A DNA stretch of 64,000 nt from Solimonas sp. SE-A11 (lineage in GTDB: Bacteria; Pseudomonadota; Gammaproteobacteria; Nevskiales; Nevskiaceae): assembly GCF_030345715.1 (NCBI RefSeq), contig NZ_JAUASX010000001.1, positions 1 through 64,000 on the forward strand, given 5' to 3'. Both the position numbers and the translations under genes were made by a program. The notes beneath the pieces are model-generated. The model searched no databases and was not told the origin of the DNA. It saw nothing but the letters and a program-made list of their open reading frames with translations. The stretch's first letter is position 1. Each line of letters begins with the position of its first letter. Below, in pieces: positions 53,686-62,483 of the stretch.

Positions 53686-54148
53686 CAAGCGCGCCGGCGA
53701 ACCCCATCTGCCGCCAAGCCTCGAACACCGCGATCGACGCCGCGTTGGACAGGTTCAGGCTGCGGTTGTCCGGACGCATCGGCAGGTAGATGCGCTGATC
53801 CTCCGGCAACTCGTCGATCAGTTCCTGCGGCAGCCCGCGCGACTCCGGGCCCAGCAGCAGCACGTCGTCCTCGCGGTACGTCACCCGGTCGTAGCGTTGC
53901 TTGCCCTTGGTGGTGAAGGCCAGCAGGCGCGAGCCGGGCAGGGCCGTGCGGAAGGCGGCCCAGTCGGCGTGGTGGCGGATGTCCACGAACTCTGCGTAGT
54001 CCAGCCCCGCCCGGCGCAGCGAGGCGTCGTCGGTGCGGAAACCCAGCGGGTGGATCAGGTGCAGCCGGGCGCCGCTGTTGGCGCAGAGGCGGATCAGGTT
54101 GCCGGTATTCGGGGGAATCTCCGGCTGGTACAGCGCCAGGTTGATCAT
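53678..54148 (-). CDS. trmL: tRNA (cytidine/uridine-34 2'-O)-methyltransferase TrmL
   Basis: TrmL methylates the wobble ribose of tRNA-Leu isoacceptors. The 156-aa SPOUT enzyme starts MINLALYQPEIPPNTGNLIR and carries the knot motifs LLGPESRGLP and MRPDNRSLNLSNAASIAVFE. Length is normal. The start at 54148 overlaps the upstream DUF2007 stop (ATGA). Its stop lies in a hairpin repeat. Confidence 0.97.
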   Translation of the reverse strand: MINLALYQPEIPPNTGNLIRLCANSGARLHLIHPLGFRTDDASLRRAGLDYAEFVDIRHHADWAAFRTALPGSRLLAFTTKGKQRYDRVTYREDDVLLLGPESRGLPQELIDELPEDQRIYLPMRPDNRSLNLSNAASIAVFEAWRQMGFAGALGR

Positions 54149-54450
54149 GTCGTCCGCGGCTCCCCGCAGGACCAGCAGGTCTCGAAGGTCATCGGTGAGG
54201 CCTCGCCGCAGGCGCAGTGCCACTCGGCATGGGAATGGCGGCGGTGCTCGTACTGGCGCAGCAGGGCTTCGGCCTGCGTCCGGTCGCGCTCATCCTGCAG
54301 GACCAGCTTCGGGTAGACGTCGGCCCCCAGTTCCCCGCGTCCGCTCCACAGGCCACTGCCCAGCACGCTGCAGGAAATCCCGTGCGCGGCCAGGTACTCC
54401 CGCAGGATTTCGGCCTCGATGGGGTCGGCGGCGAGGTAGAGCGTCTCCAT
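54145..54450 (-). CDS. DUF2007 domain protein with C-terminal zinc-ribbon-like Cys
   Basis: The 101-aa protein has the DUF2007 (putative signal-transducing) fold: LYLAADPIEAEILREYL and GISCSVLGSGLWSG, with PKLVLQDERD. The C-terminus adds four Cys/His-rich residues in HCACGEA and CWSCGEP that may bind zinc. It is coupled to trmL. Role is unknown. Confidence 0.88.
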   Translation of the reverse strand: METLYLAADPIEAEILREYLAAHGISCSVLGSGLWSGRGELGADVYPKLVLQDERDRTQAEALLRQYEHRRHSHAEWHCACGEASPMTFETCWSCGEPRTT

Positions 54451-54477
54451 GGGATCGTCGGGGTGGGCAGGACTTGA

Positions 54478-54506
54478 TTGACAGCTTTCGAAGCGGCGCC
54501 TAAGCT
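54478..54506 (+). promoter_or_regulatory. strong sigma70-like promoter
   Basis: TTGACA (54478-54483), exactly 17 nt, TAAGCT (54501-54506). It predicts a start near 54513 and a 31-nt leader to the gene at 54544. Confidence 0.75.
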
Positions 54507-54543
54507 GCTGACGCTACATGATATTCGAGGTTGGGGGAAAGTC

Positions 54544-54837
54544 ATGAAACTGTCTCACGTCGCTGCCGCTGCCATTCTCGCCCTGAGCGCCAACCTGGCG
54601 CAGGCCGATGAGTACCGCGAAGACGCCGGCACCACGCCGTCCGGTGCCGCCATGGCGGCCGATCTGATCCTCGTGCGCCCGCTGAGCGCCGTCGCCACGG
54701 TGCTGGGCGTAGGCCTGTTCGTGCTGAACCTGCCGCTGTCGATCGTGCAGGGCGAGCCGCCCTCCGCGCCGGCGCAGCGCTGGATCGTGGAGCCGGCGCG
54801 CTACACCTTCTCGCGCCCGCTGGGCCAGATGGAATGA
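54544..54837 (+). CDS. Small exported membrane-associated hypothetical protein
   Basis: The 97-aa product has a signal peptide (VAAAAILALSANLAQA-D), a conserved-looking ADLILVRPLSAVATVLGVGLF hydrophobic segment (shown in part), and ends PARYTFSRPLGQ. Proteins of this shape occur widely in gammaproteobacteria without known function. GGGGGA precedes the ATG. It has a near-consensus promoter and its own terminator, so it is likely well expressed. Confidence 0.82.
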   Translation: MKLSHVAAAAILALSANLAQADEYREDAGTTPSGAAMAADLILVRPLSAVATVLGVGLFVLNLPLSIVQGEPPSAPAQRWIVEPARYTFSRPLGQME

Positions 54838-54856
54838 TTTTTTCCAGGGTTTCATG

Positions 54857-54888
54857 AAAAAGCCGCCGGCAATGCCGGCGGCTTTTTT
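54857..54888 (+). terminator. intrinsic terminator after the small exported protein gene
   Basis: AGCCGCCGGCA-A-TGCCGGCGGCT with flanking A-run and TTTTTT, 20 nt past the stop. It probably works both ways. Confidence 0.9.
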
Positions 54889-54913
54889 GTTTGTCCCGAT
54901 AAACTTTTCTCGG

Positions 54914-54992
54914 CCGTTCGCACTGAGCTTGTCGAAGTGTGAGTGGTCCGCGCGCCGACCGGCCCGTACTTCGACAGGCTCAGCACGAACGG
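54914..54992. repeat. TTCGACA-type inverted repeat, copy 2
   Basis: CCGTTCGCACTGAGCTTGTC leads to GAAGT, and ACTTCGACAGGCTCAGCACG returns with AACGG. The same core occurs at 10357-10453. Confidence 0.8.
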
Positions 54993-55060
54993 TTCGGAGG
55001 CAACGGCCCTGCGTTGCCGCCCATGGCCGGTCGCGAATCCTGCGCGATGATCTTCAGCCG

Positions 55061-57814
55061 TCAGCGCAGAATCTTGCCGTCAGCGTCGAGCACGGTGACC
55101 TCGCCCCAATCCAGCTTGCGCACCCCCGCCTCGATCTTCTCCAGGTCACCCACGATCAGCCAGGTCAAAGCCTGCGGCTGAACCAGGCGCTGCGCCGCCG
55201 CGTTGACCGCGCCGGTGTCCAGGGCCTCGACCTTGCCGACCAGGTCGTTCCAGTAGCTGTCGGGCAGGCCAAACTTCAGTAGCGTGCCGTAGGACATCGC
55301 GATCTCGCCGGAGGTCTCGTTGGCGCCGGGCAGGCGGCGCACGGTGCGGTCCTGGGCGTCGCGCACCTCCTGCTCCTGCAGCGGGCGCTTGCCGATCAGT
55401 TCCTGGTACTCGCGCAGCAATTCCTTGAGCGAATCCACGGTCTTGTCGGTCTGCACCGGCGCACGCAGTGCGAACGGCCGCTGCGCCTGCGTGGCCATCA
55501 CCTCGCTGCGCACGCCGTAGCTCCAGTGCTTGTCCTCGCGCAGGTTGAGGTTGGTGCGCGACAGGAAGTCGCCGCCGAAGGCGTCCGCCGCCAGGCGCAT
55601 GGCGATGTCGTCCGGATCGCGCAGCGGCGGCGCCAGCTGCGCGGCCAGGATATAGGACTGCTGGCTGCCGCTGCGGTTGATCAGGAACACGCGTGGCTTC
55701 TGCGGCAGCGCCACCTCGGCGAGCTGCTTCTGCGGCGCCGGCTCCGCCGGGGCCTTCCAGGCCCCCAGGTGTTGCTCCAGCAGCGGCCGGATGCGTGCCT
55801 CGCTGGTGTCGCCTACCACCAGCAGCGTGGCGCGGTCCGGGCGCATCCAGCGCGCGTAGAACGCCCGCAGGTCGGCTACCGAGAGCTTCGCCAGCTGGTC
55901 CTCGTTGCCCAGGCCGCTGAGCGGGCCGGAGTAGGCGTGGCCCTCGCCGTAGATCAGGCGCGGGTAGACGCGGGCGGCGATGCCTGCCGGCTGCGCCTTC
56001 TCCTGCTGCACGGCGGCGATGATCTGCTGGCGGATGCGGTCCAGCTCCTTCTGTGGGAACACCGGGTGCAGCAGCACGTCGGCGAACAGCTCCAGGGATT
56101 CCGGCAGGCGTCCGCTCAGCGCGTTGAGCGACACCTGGAAGCTGTCGAGGTCGGCCATCGCCGCCAATTCCGCGCCCAGGGTCTCCTTGCGCGCCGCGAT
56201 CTGCAGCGCGTCACGGGTCGGCGTACCCTCGTCCAGCATCTCCAGCATCAGCCGCGCGGTGCCCGGCGTGCCGCCCAGGTCCGCGGCGTAGCCGGCATCC
56301 ACCAGCAGGCTCAGCTGCACCACTGGCGCGCTCGGGTATTCCGCCAGCGCCACCTTCAGGCCGTTGGACAGGGTGAAGTGCTGCAGCGGCGGCAGGCGCA
56401 GGTCCGGCGCGTCGCCGCGCGGCGGCATCTTGGAGCGGTCGGCGCCGGATTCAGAGGTGCTGTACTCGGGGAAGGGCTCCACGGTCAGCGTGAAGACGCC
56501 GTCGTCCAGCCAGGCGCGCGCGGCGCGCTGCACGTCGGCCGGGGTGGCGCGGCGGATGCGGTCGGCCTCTTCAGTCAGCGCGTCCGGCGAGCCGCAGTAG
56601 ACCTGGTAGGTAGCCAGCACACCGGACTTGCCGGCGCGGCCGTCGATCTGCTCCAGGCCGCGCACGCGTGCGGCGAAGTAGCGCGTCTTGGCGCGCTGCA
56701 GTTCCGCCGGCGTCGGGCCGGTCTGCAGGAAGCGCTTCAGCTCCTCCTCCATCACCCGGTCCACCGCCGCGGCATCGCCGCCCGGCTGCACGTAGGCATC
56801 CAGCGTCATCGGCGAGGCGATCTCGAAGGGGTAGCTGGCGCTGGATACGGTGGTGGCCGTGCGGTCGCGGTAGACCAGGCGCTGGTACAGGCGGCTGGTG
56901 CGGCCGTCAGCCAGGATGCCGCCGGCCAGGTTCAGCAGCGTGGCGTCAGGGTCGCACAGGCCCGGCGTGTTCCAGACCTTGATGATGCGCGGCTGCGGCA
57001 CGCGGTCCTGCAGCACGCTGCGCTTGGCGCCCTGGCGCTTGGCCGGCCAGGCGTCGATGCGCTCGCGCACCGGGCCGGCAGGGATGTCGCCGAAGTACAG
57101 CTTCACCTTCTCCAGCACCTCGGCCGGCTTGATGTCGCCGGCCACCACCAGGGTGGCGTTGGCGGCGCCGTAGTGGGCGCGGAACCAGCTCTTCACGTCG
57201 TCCAGCGTGGCTGCGTTGAGATCTTTCTCCGAGCCGATGGTGGTCCAGGAGTAGGGGTGGCCCGGCGGATAGATCGAGCGGGTGATCACGTCCCAGACCC
57301 GGCCATAGGGCTGGTTCTCGCCCTGGCGCTTCTCGTTCAGCACCACGCCGCGCTGCTCGTCGAGCTTGGCCTGGTCCACCGCGCCCAGCAGGTGGCCCAT
57401 GCGGTCGGATTCCAGCCACAGCACGCGATCCAGGGCCGGCGTCGGCACGTTCTGGAAGTAGTTGGTGCGGTCCATCCAGGTGGTGCCGTTGATCTTGGTG
57501 GCACCGGCCTCCGCCAGCGGGCGGAAGAATTCGTCGTTGTGGTTTTCCGAGCCATTGAACATCAGGTGCTCGAACAGGTGGGCGAAGCCCTGGCGTCCCG
57601 GCGGCTCGTCCTTGCTGCCGACGTGGTACCAGACGTTCACGGCGACGAGCGGTGCCTTGTGGTCCTCGTGGAGGATCAGCGTCAGGCCATTGGGCAGGAT
57701 ATGCTTCTCATAGGGAATGCGCAGGTCCGGGAAGACCGGTTGCGCGGGGGCGGTGGCGGTGGCATTCCCCTGCGACAGCAGCAGGCCCAGCGCGACGGAC
57801 AGCGCCTTTCTCAT
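55061..57814 (-). CDS. M16-family zinc metallopeptidase (pitrilysin-like)
   Basis: The 917-aa protein carries two M16 halves. The N-terminal half holds the inverted zinc motif HLFEH at residues 79-83 and the distal Glu in GVVLNEKRQ. The second half (from about 460) keeps the fold (NGLKVALAEYPSAPVVQLS) without the motif. A signal peptide (SVALGLLLSQGNATA) indicates periplasmic location. It likely degrades peptides. It is divergent from ampD. Confidence 0.94.
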   Translation of the reverse strand: MRKALSVALGLLLSQGNATATAPAQPVFPDLRIPYEKHILPNGLTLILHEDHKAPLVAVNVWYHVGSKDEPPGRQGFAHLFEHLMFNGSENHNDEFFRPLAEAGATKINGTTWMDRTNYFQNVPTPALDRVLWLESDRMGHLLGAVDQAKLDEQRGVVLNEKRQGENQPYGRVWDVITRSIYPPGHPYSWTTIGSEKDLNAATLDDVKSWFRAHYGAANATLVVAGDIKPAEVLEKVKLYFGDIPAGPVRERIDAWPAKRQGAKRSVLQDRVPQPRIIKVWNTPGLCDPDATLLNLAGGILADGRTSRLYQRLVYRDRTATTVSSASYPFEIASPMTLDAYVQPGGDAAAVDRVMEEELKRFLQTGPTPAELQRAKTRYFAARVRGLEQIDGRAGKSGVLATYQVYCGSPDALTEEADRIRRATPADVQRAARAWLDDGVFTLTVEPFPEYSTSESGADRSKMPPRGDAPDLRLPPLQHFTLSNGLKVALAEYPSAPVVQLSLLVDAGYAADLGGTPGTARLMLEMLDEGTPTRDALQIAARKETLGAELAAMADLDSFQVSLNALSGRLPESLELFADVLLHPVFPQKELDRIRQQIIAAVQQEKAQPAGIAARVYPRLIYGEGHAYSGPLSGLGNEDQLAKLSVADLRAFYARWMRPDRATLLVVGDTSEARIRPLLEQHLGAWKAPAEPAPQKQLAEVALPQKPRVFLINRSGSQQSYILAAQLAPPLRDPDDIAMRLAADAFGGDFLSRTNLNLREDKHWSYGVRSEVMATQAQRPFALRAPVQTDKTVDSLKELLREYQELIGKRPLQEQEVRDAQDRTVRRLPGANETSGEIAMSYGTLLKFGLPDSYWNDLVGKVEALDTGAVNAAAQRLVQPQALTWLIVGDLEKIEAGVRKLDWGEVTVLDADGKILR

Positions 57815-57872
57815 TGGTGGGTTCCCCTGGAAATCTCTGGATTCTTCTGGAAAAGCTTCGTACGGTTATAGC

Positions 57873-58475
57873 GTGACCGGTTCATCGACACCACAGCGGG
57901 CGGTGGGTTCCGCGGCGATCCTGCTGCCGGACGGCCTGCTGCGCGGCGCCCGGCAGCGGCCCTCGCCGAACCAGGACCCGCGGCCCGATCCCGCGGACGT
58001 CAGCCTGCTGGTGATCCACAACATCTCGCTGCCGCCGGACCGTTTCGGCGGCCCGTGGATCGACGCGCTGTTCACCAACACCCTGGACCCCAAGGCCCAC
58101 CCCTATTTCGAGACCATCCACACCCTGCGCGTGTCGGCGCACTTGTGCATCTTCCGCGATGGCCGCGTCACCCAGTACGTGCCCTTTGGCCGCCGCGCTT
58201 GGCATGCCGGGGTGTCGAGCTTCGAGGGCCGCGAGCGCTGCAACGACTTCTCCATCGGCATCGAGATGGAGGGCTGCGACAGCAAGCCCTTCACCGCCAG
58301 GCAGTACGCCCGCCTGGCCCGCGTCACTGCGGCGCTGCTGGCCGCCTATCCGCGCCTGACGCCCCAGCGCATCACCGGACACTCCGACATCGCCCCCGGC
58401 CGCAAGACCGACCCCGGCCCCTGTTTCGACTGGACGAGATACCGCGGCGCGCTCACAGGTAAAGTAGGCGCATGA
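57873..58475 (+). CDS. ampD: 1,6-anhydro-N-acetylmuramyl-L-alanine amidase AmpD
   Basis: AmpD recycles cell-wall anhydromuropeptides in the cytoplasm; its loss often induces AmpC beta-lactamase. The 200-aa protein has zinc ligands in LLVIHNIS (His), GHSDIAPGRKTDPGPCFDW (His, Asp) and the catalytic FSIGIEMEG. A GTG at 57873 is chosen; longer frames run into the M16 gene. TACGGT stands 6 nt before it. It overlaps ampE by 4 nt. Confidence 0.95.
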   Translation: MTGSSTPQRAVGSAAILLPDGLLRGARQRPSPNQDPRPDPADVSLLVIHNISLPPDRFGGPWIDALFTNTLDPKAHPYFETIHTLRVSAHLCIFRDGRVTQYVPFGRRAWHAGVSSFEGRERCNDFSIGIEMEGCDSKPFTARQYARLARVTAALLAAYPRLTPQRITGHSDIAPGRKTDPGPCFDWTRYRGALTGKVGA

Positions 58476-59341
58476 ACCTCATCGGCATCCTCATCGCGCT
58501 GCTGCTGGAGCGCCTGCTCGGGCAACTGCCCGGCTGGGGGCGTCCGCTGCTGTTTCTCGGCTACGTGCGGGCGCTGATGTCCGCATTGCCCTTCCCCACC
58601 CTATGGCGCTCGCCGGTGGCGCTGCCGCTGCTGCTGCTGCCGCCGCTGCTGCTGATCTGGTGGCTGTCGGACCTGTTCTCGCACCCCCTGGCCGAGCTGG
58701 CCTGGTCGTCCCTGGTGCTGCTGCTGTGCCTGGGGCCGCGCGACCTCGCCGAGGACGTGCATCGCCTGGTGGAGGCCCGCGACGCCGGCGACGGCGAGCT
58801 CGCCACCCAGCTGGCCGCCGCCCTGCAGCGCGGCCCGCAGCCGGACGCGGGCCATCGCTCACTGCTCGGCGCCCTGTTCATCCAGTCCCACGAGCGCCTG
58901 TTCGCCGTGCTGCTGTGGTTCTTCGCGCTGGGCCCGGTCGGCGCCGTGCTGTACCGCTGCCTCAGCCGCCTGCCGCGCCTGCTGCGCGAGACCGTGCCCG
59001 ACAGTCCCGCCACGCGCTTGGCCGACCTGCTGCACGGCGCCTGCGCCTGGCTGCCCGCGCGCATCACCGCGCTGCTCTATGGCATGGCGGGCAGCCTCGA
59101 CGACGCCATGCAGACTTGGCGCCAGCTGCTGGCCGAGCGCCAGCACGGCTGGCGCTCCCACACCTGGGCCGTGCTGGCGGAGGTGTCCAGCGCCTCCATG
59201 CGCGCCGAGGAGCCGGACGGCCGCGTCGTGGTGCCGGCTTCGCTCCAGGCCAGCCTGGATGAAGTGCTGCGCATGCAGACCCGCGCACTGCTGATCCTGC
59301 TCGCCTTCTTTGCCCTGTTTGCCACCGGCAGCATGTTCTGA
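58472..59341 (+). CDS. ampE: AmpE-like inner membrane protein
   Basis: The 289-aa protein has about four membrane segments (ALPLLLLPPLLLIWWL, WSSLVLLLCLG, FAVLLWFFALGPVGAVLY, ALLILLAFFALFATG) and the regulatory-signalling/AmpE pattern of a cytoplasmic middle with RDLAEDVHRLVEA. AmpE accompanies AmpD but its role is not well defined. It starts in ampD's stop (ATGA) and its stop overlaps btuF. Confidence 0.88.
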   Translation: MNLIGILIALLLERLLGQLPGWGRPLLFLGYVRALMSALPFPTLWRSPVALPLLLLPPLLLIWWLSDLFSHPLAELAWSSLVLLLCLGPRDLAEDVHRLVEARDAGDGELATQLAAALQRGPQPDAGHRSLLGALFIQSHERLFAVLLWFFALGPVGAVLYRCLSRLPRLLRETVPDSPATRLADLLHGACAWLPARITALLYGMAGSLDDAMQTWRQLLAERQHGWRSHTWAVLAEVSSASMRAEEPDGRVVVPASLQASLDEVLRMQTRALLILLAFFALFATGSMF

Positions 59342-60180
59342 TGAAACGATTCTCCGCGGTTGTGCTGCTGGCCCTCTCCGCCGTCCTGCCGGCCCAGGCC
59401 GCCGAGCGCATCGTCACGCTGGCGCCGCACTTGGCCGAGCTGGTCTGTGCCGCCGGCGCCTGCGACAAGCTGGTGGGCGTGGCCCGCTACACCGACGAGC
59501 CCGGCGCGCGCGGCAAGCCGGTGGTCGGCGACGCCTTCACTGTGAATATCGAGGCACTGCTGGCATTGCGCCCGGACCTCGTCCTGGCCTGGGGTGGCGG
59601 CACCTCGCCGCAGTTCATCCAGCGCCTGCAGGCCGTCGGCATCCCGGTGCGCTGGGTCAGCGTGCGCAAGCTCGACGACGTCGGCTCCGCCGTGCAGCAA
59701 CTCGGCGTGCTGCTGGACACCCGCCCGGCCGCCGACAAGGCCGCCGCCGCCTACCGCAAGCGGCTGGCCGGCCTGCGCGAGCAATACCGCGGCCGCGCGC
59801 CGCTGAACGTGTTCTACCAGGTGGAGGTGAACCCGATGTTCACCCTCAACGACAGCAGCCCGATCAGCGAGGCGATCCGGCTTTGTGGCGGCGTCAACGT
59901 CTTCTCGGGCGCCCGCAAGCTGGCGGGGCCGGTCAACGTGGAGTCGGTGCTGGCCGCCGCGCCGGACGTGATCGTCTTCGGCAAGCAGGACATGCCGCAG
60001 AAGATCCGCGAATTCTGGAAGAAGTGGCCGCTGGTGCGCGCCGTGGCGCACAAGCAACTCTACGAGATCGACGCCAGCACGCTGACACGCCAGTCGCCCA
60101 AGGTACTGGATGGCGTACAGGAGCTGTGCAAGGTGCTGGATACGGCGCGGCCGGTCTACCTGGATCTGCCGAAAAACTAG
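59341..60180 (+). CDS. btuF: BtuF-like periplasmic cobalamin-binding protein
   Basis: The 279-aa helical-backbone binding protein has a signal peptide (VVLLALSAVLPAQA-A), then RIVTLAPHLAELVCAAGA and the VGVARYTDEP and LVLAWGGGTSPQ motifs of BtuF/FhuD-type proteins. No btuC/btuD or B12 riboswitch is nearby. The ligand could be another corrinoid or a metal complex. It overlaps ampE (TGATG). Confidence 0.85.
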   Translation: MKRFSAVVLLALSAVLPAQAAERIVTLAPHLAELVCAAGACDKLVGVARYTDEPGARGKPVVGDAFTVNIEALLALRPDLVLAWGGGTSPQFIQRLQAVGIPVRWVSVRKLDDVGSAVQQLGVLLDTRPAADKAAAAYRKRLAGLREQYRGRAPLNVFYQVEVNPMFTLNDSSPISEAIRLCGGVNVFSGARKLAGPVNVESVLAAAPDVIVFGKQDMPQKIREFWKKWPLVRAVAHKQLYEIDASTLTRQSPKVLDGVQELCKVLDTARPVYLDLPKN

Positions 60181-60544
60181 CTTTTCTTGCTGCGGATCTC
60201 TGTGACGGGCTTTTCCCGAACCGCTCATGCCGAGTGCCGCATAGCGGCGTATCGAGGCACGCGCTGCAGCGCGGGAGGCGGCCACGAAGCCGCTCTGATG
60301 CGGTGAATCTGTAAGGGTTTATTTCACTCTTTCCCACCTTGGAGGGGGATGTTAGGAATGGGACAAGAAAAATAAGCCCCCAACCAAAAAAAGCCCCGAA
60401 GTCTCAATGAGATGAAGCGAGCAAAAATAAACGGCCAAAACTGGCGTTGAGACACGAAAGTGCGGGCGCTCGCACACATTTGGTGGAAAAAAATACCGGG
60501 AAAATCTCCATTGAATGCCGGTTAAACGGCGTGTTAATGGCGCT
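60181..60544. other. gene-free chromosome-prophage junction region
   Basis: No supported ORF lies here. The left part (to about 60340) resembles chromosomal DNA. From about 60350 the sequence turns A-rich, with repeated short words (AAAAATAA, GTCTCAATG at 60401 and its inverted relative CGTTGAGAC at 60444). These could be transposase-binding end repeats of a Mu-like phage. A TGTT at 60350 is a possible terminal TG. Confidence 0.5.
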
Positions 60545-61069
60545 TTAATCCGACAGGTAGCTGTCCAACAGGTCGCCGATCTCCTCGCGGCCTCGATCCG
60601 AAAGACCCATCTGCGGCCTGGCTGGAAGCGTCGAGCCAGGGTGCTGAACGGCTCCATAAATCCCGCCGCCGAACGCCAGCGCCTTCTTGTTCCTGGGCTT
60701 GATCGTATGCGGCCGGGTGGTGCCGCCCTGGTTCTGGATGGCGGCCTGCACCTTGTTGCTGCCGATCCGGGCGAAGTCCGGGCCGGAGTCGGTCACGTAG
60801 CTGACGGCGAGCTGGCCGCTGCGCTGCATGATCTTCCCCGGCCAGTGGCCTTCCTTCCTGCGGGACTCGATGGTGCTTGCGGCCAGCTTGGCCCAGGGCA
60901 CGCCCGTGGTCGGGTCGCTCTCGGTCTCGAAGGCCTGCTCGGTCTCGTCGGCCAGCACCCCCGCAACCCCCGCCATCAGCTCGCTGGCGTCCTGGGTCAG
61001 GAGCCGGGCACGCTCAAACCAGCGATCCACGCCCGGCTTGTCGATCCGGAAAACCAGGGATTGAGACAT
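60545..61069 (-). CDS. Phage virion morphogenesis protein (Mu gpG-like)
   Basis: The 174-aa protein matches the phage virion morphogenesis family (Mu gpG/gp31). It has an N-terminal helical part, PTTGVPWAKLAASTIESRR, MQRSGQLAVSY and the diagnostic C-terminal HPGSTLPARPQMGLS (usually ARPFLGLS). In Mu it is needed for tail or head completion. It is the last phage gene before the host DNA. It follows the MuF gene with a gap of 106 bp. Confidence 0.92.
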   Translation of the reverse strand: MSQSLVFRIDKPGVDRWFERARLLTQDASELMAGVAGVLADETEQAFETESDPTTGVPWAKLAASTIESRRKEGHWPGKIMQRSGQLAVSYVTDSGPDFARIGSNKVQAAIQNQGGTTRPHTIKPRNKKALAFGGGIYGAVQHPGSTLPARPQMGLSDRGREEIGDLLDSYLSD

Positions 61070-61175
61070 CAGGGCTCCGGGCTTACCATGCAGGCACCTG
61101 GCGTCGGGCAGCTCCCGAGCCCCTCCGGCAAGCCCGGATGATGAGGTCCAGCGGAGGTGCTTCCTCCGCGCCAGG

Positions 61176-62483
61176 TCATCTCACCTTCTCCATCTTGCGG
61201 CGGATTTGCGTGTTCGCCGCGGCCTCGTTTGTCTCGAAGAGCGACAGCAGAAACAGCCGCTCCCGCTTCTCGTCCACCTTCACCGACGCCCGGTACAGCC
61301 GGCCCTCCAGGGCCAGCAGCATGATCCGGCGATCGTCGGCCTTGTAGACCTCGCCCTGGTCGATGATCTTCTGCAGCTTCTGGTAGTCGGCCAGGCCGAT
61401 CTCCGGGTGCGCGGCGATGTGCTCAATCAGGGTGGTGGACGACATCCACACCGTCTGCGACTGGGTGCCCAGGGCCTCGCGGGTGGTGTCATCCAGAATC
61501 CCCAGTGGGTACTGCATCGACGACTTCCCGTTCCGGGACATCAGTGCCCCAACCTGGCGGGGCTTCAGGGTCGGGTCAAACTTCAGCTCGTCATCGACCG
61601 CCCGCTGCCAGATCCGGAACCACCGGGTGAACTCCGGGCCGGTGACTACGCCCTCGGTGAATTGCTTGGCCGTGTCGGCCGGGTAGCGGTCCAGCTCGGG
61701 CATGTAGGCGGCCCGCGCCGGGTTGTAGTTCCAGCCGGGGTCCGTCCACATCGTTGTGGGCTTGCCGTTCTGCCCCAGCACCCGGATGCCCGAGACCTCG
61801 GCCCGGCGGATCTCGCCGGTTCGCAGATCCACGCCGGCATCGACCTCGCGGGTGCTGATGCGCCCCTCCGACTTCTCCACCTCCAGGCCGCGGTCAGCGA
61901 GGTTGCGGTCCGACAGCGCCCGCACGCGGCAACGGCAGTTGAATCCACAGGGCGGCCAGTGGGTGGCCCAGATGGGATCGTCCCAGCGGAACACCCGGCC
62001 GTGCATGGCGGCGTGGGTCGGCCGGGTTTTCGCGTCCATCACCGCCACGTACTGGAAGTAGGGGCGGTGCTTGGCGTTCTTCGCGAACTGCTCGTAGCGG
62101 CCCGCCATGTAGGCGGTCTGCAGGTTGGTGCGGTAGATGGTCTTCAGGCGCTGCGGGCTGCCCAACTGGACGCGCTCGGTGGAGCCGTCCGGGCTCACCG
62201 AGAACTGCTTTCCCCACCACCCCTTCGCCTGCAGGACCGGCGTCAGCTGGTTTTCGAACCAGCGCTCCGTCTTGCCCTCCTTCAGGGCCTGCTCGACGGC
62301 GCCGCGGATGTCCCCCAGGACGTCCATGCGGGTGGCCTTGGCCACCGTGAAGGCCCTGGCATTGGCCTCCTGCCAGGTGTCCTGCCAGTTCCAGCTGATC
62401 CGGTGCCCCTTCTGCTCGAAGTAGCGGATCGCCGCGGCAGGCGGCAGGCCGATGGCATGGGTCAGATCGACGGGGTCAGCCAT
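61176..62483 (-). CDS. MuF (gp30-like) head morphogenesis protein with C-terminal PBECR-type nuclease-like domain
   Basis: The 435-aa protein has the MuF domain in its first half: IYRTNLQTAYMAGRYEQF, MDAKTRPTHAAMHGRVF and WPPCGFNCRCRVRAL, the Cys-rich signature. From about residue 335 a separate domain follows (VWMSSTTLIEHIAAHPEIGL, QKIIDQGEVYK, LYRASVKV, LFLLSLFE). It resembles phage-Barnase-EndoU-ColicinE5/D-RelE-like (PBECR) nuclease domains found on MuF proteins. The start overlaps the portal gene. MuF is packaged at the portal, so the tail domain could be delivered with DNA. Confidence 0.88.
   Translation of the reverse strand: MADPVDLTHAIGLPPAAAIRYFEQKGHRISWNWQDTWQEANARAFTVAKATRMDVLGDIRGAVEQALKEGKTERWFENQLTPVLQAKGWWGKQFSVSPDGSTERVQLGSPQRLKTIYRTNLQTAYMAGRYEQFAKNAKHRPYFQYVAVMDAKTRPTHAAMHGRVFRWDDPIWATHWPPCGFNCRCRVRALSDRNLADRGLEVEKSEGRISTREVDAGVDLRTGEIRRAEVSGIRVLGQNGKPTTMWTDPGWNYNPARAAYMPELDRYPADTAKQFTEGVVTGPEFTRWFRIWQRAVDDELKFDPTLKPRQVGALMSRNGKSSMQYPLGILDDTTREALGTQSQTVWMSSTTLIEHIAAHPEIGLADYQKLQKIIDQGEVYKADDRRIMLLALEGRLYRASVKVDEKRERLFLLSLFETNEAAANTQIRRKMEKVR

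Noticed and set aside
53583-53789. 68-aa plus-strand ORF after gpsA
   Set aside because: Lies across the hairpin array and the trmL 3' end; composition follows the repeats.
55526-57871. 781-aa plus-strand ORF opposite the M16 gene
   Set aside because: Antisense shadow; Gln/Arg/His-rich low-information sequence.
59341-60180. cobalamin riboswitch for btuF
   Set aside because: The gene overlaps ampE, leaving no leader; no B12-box-like sequence was seen.
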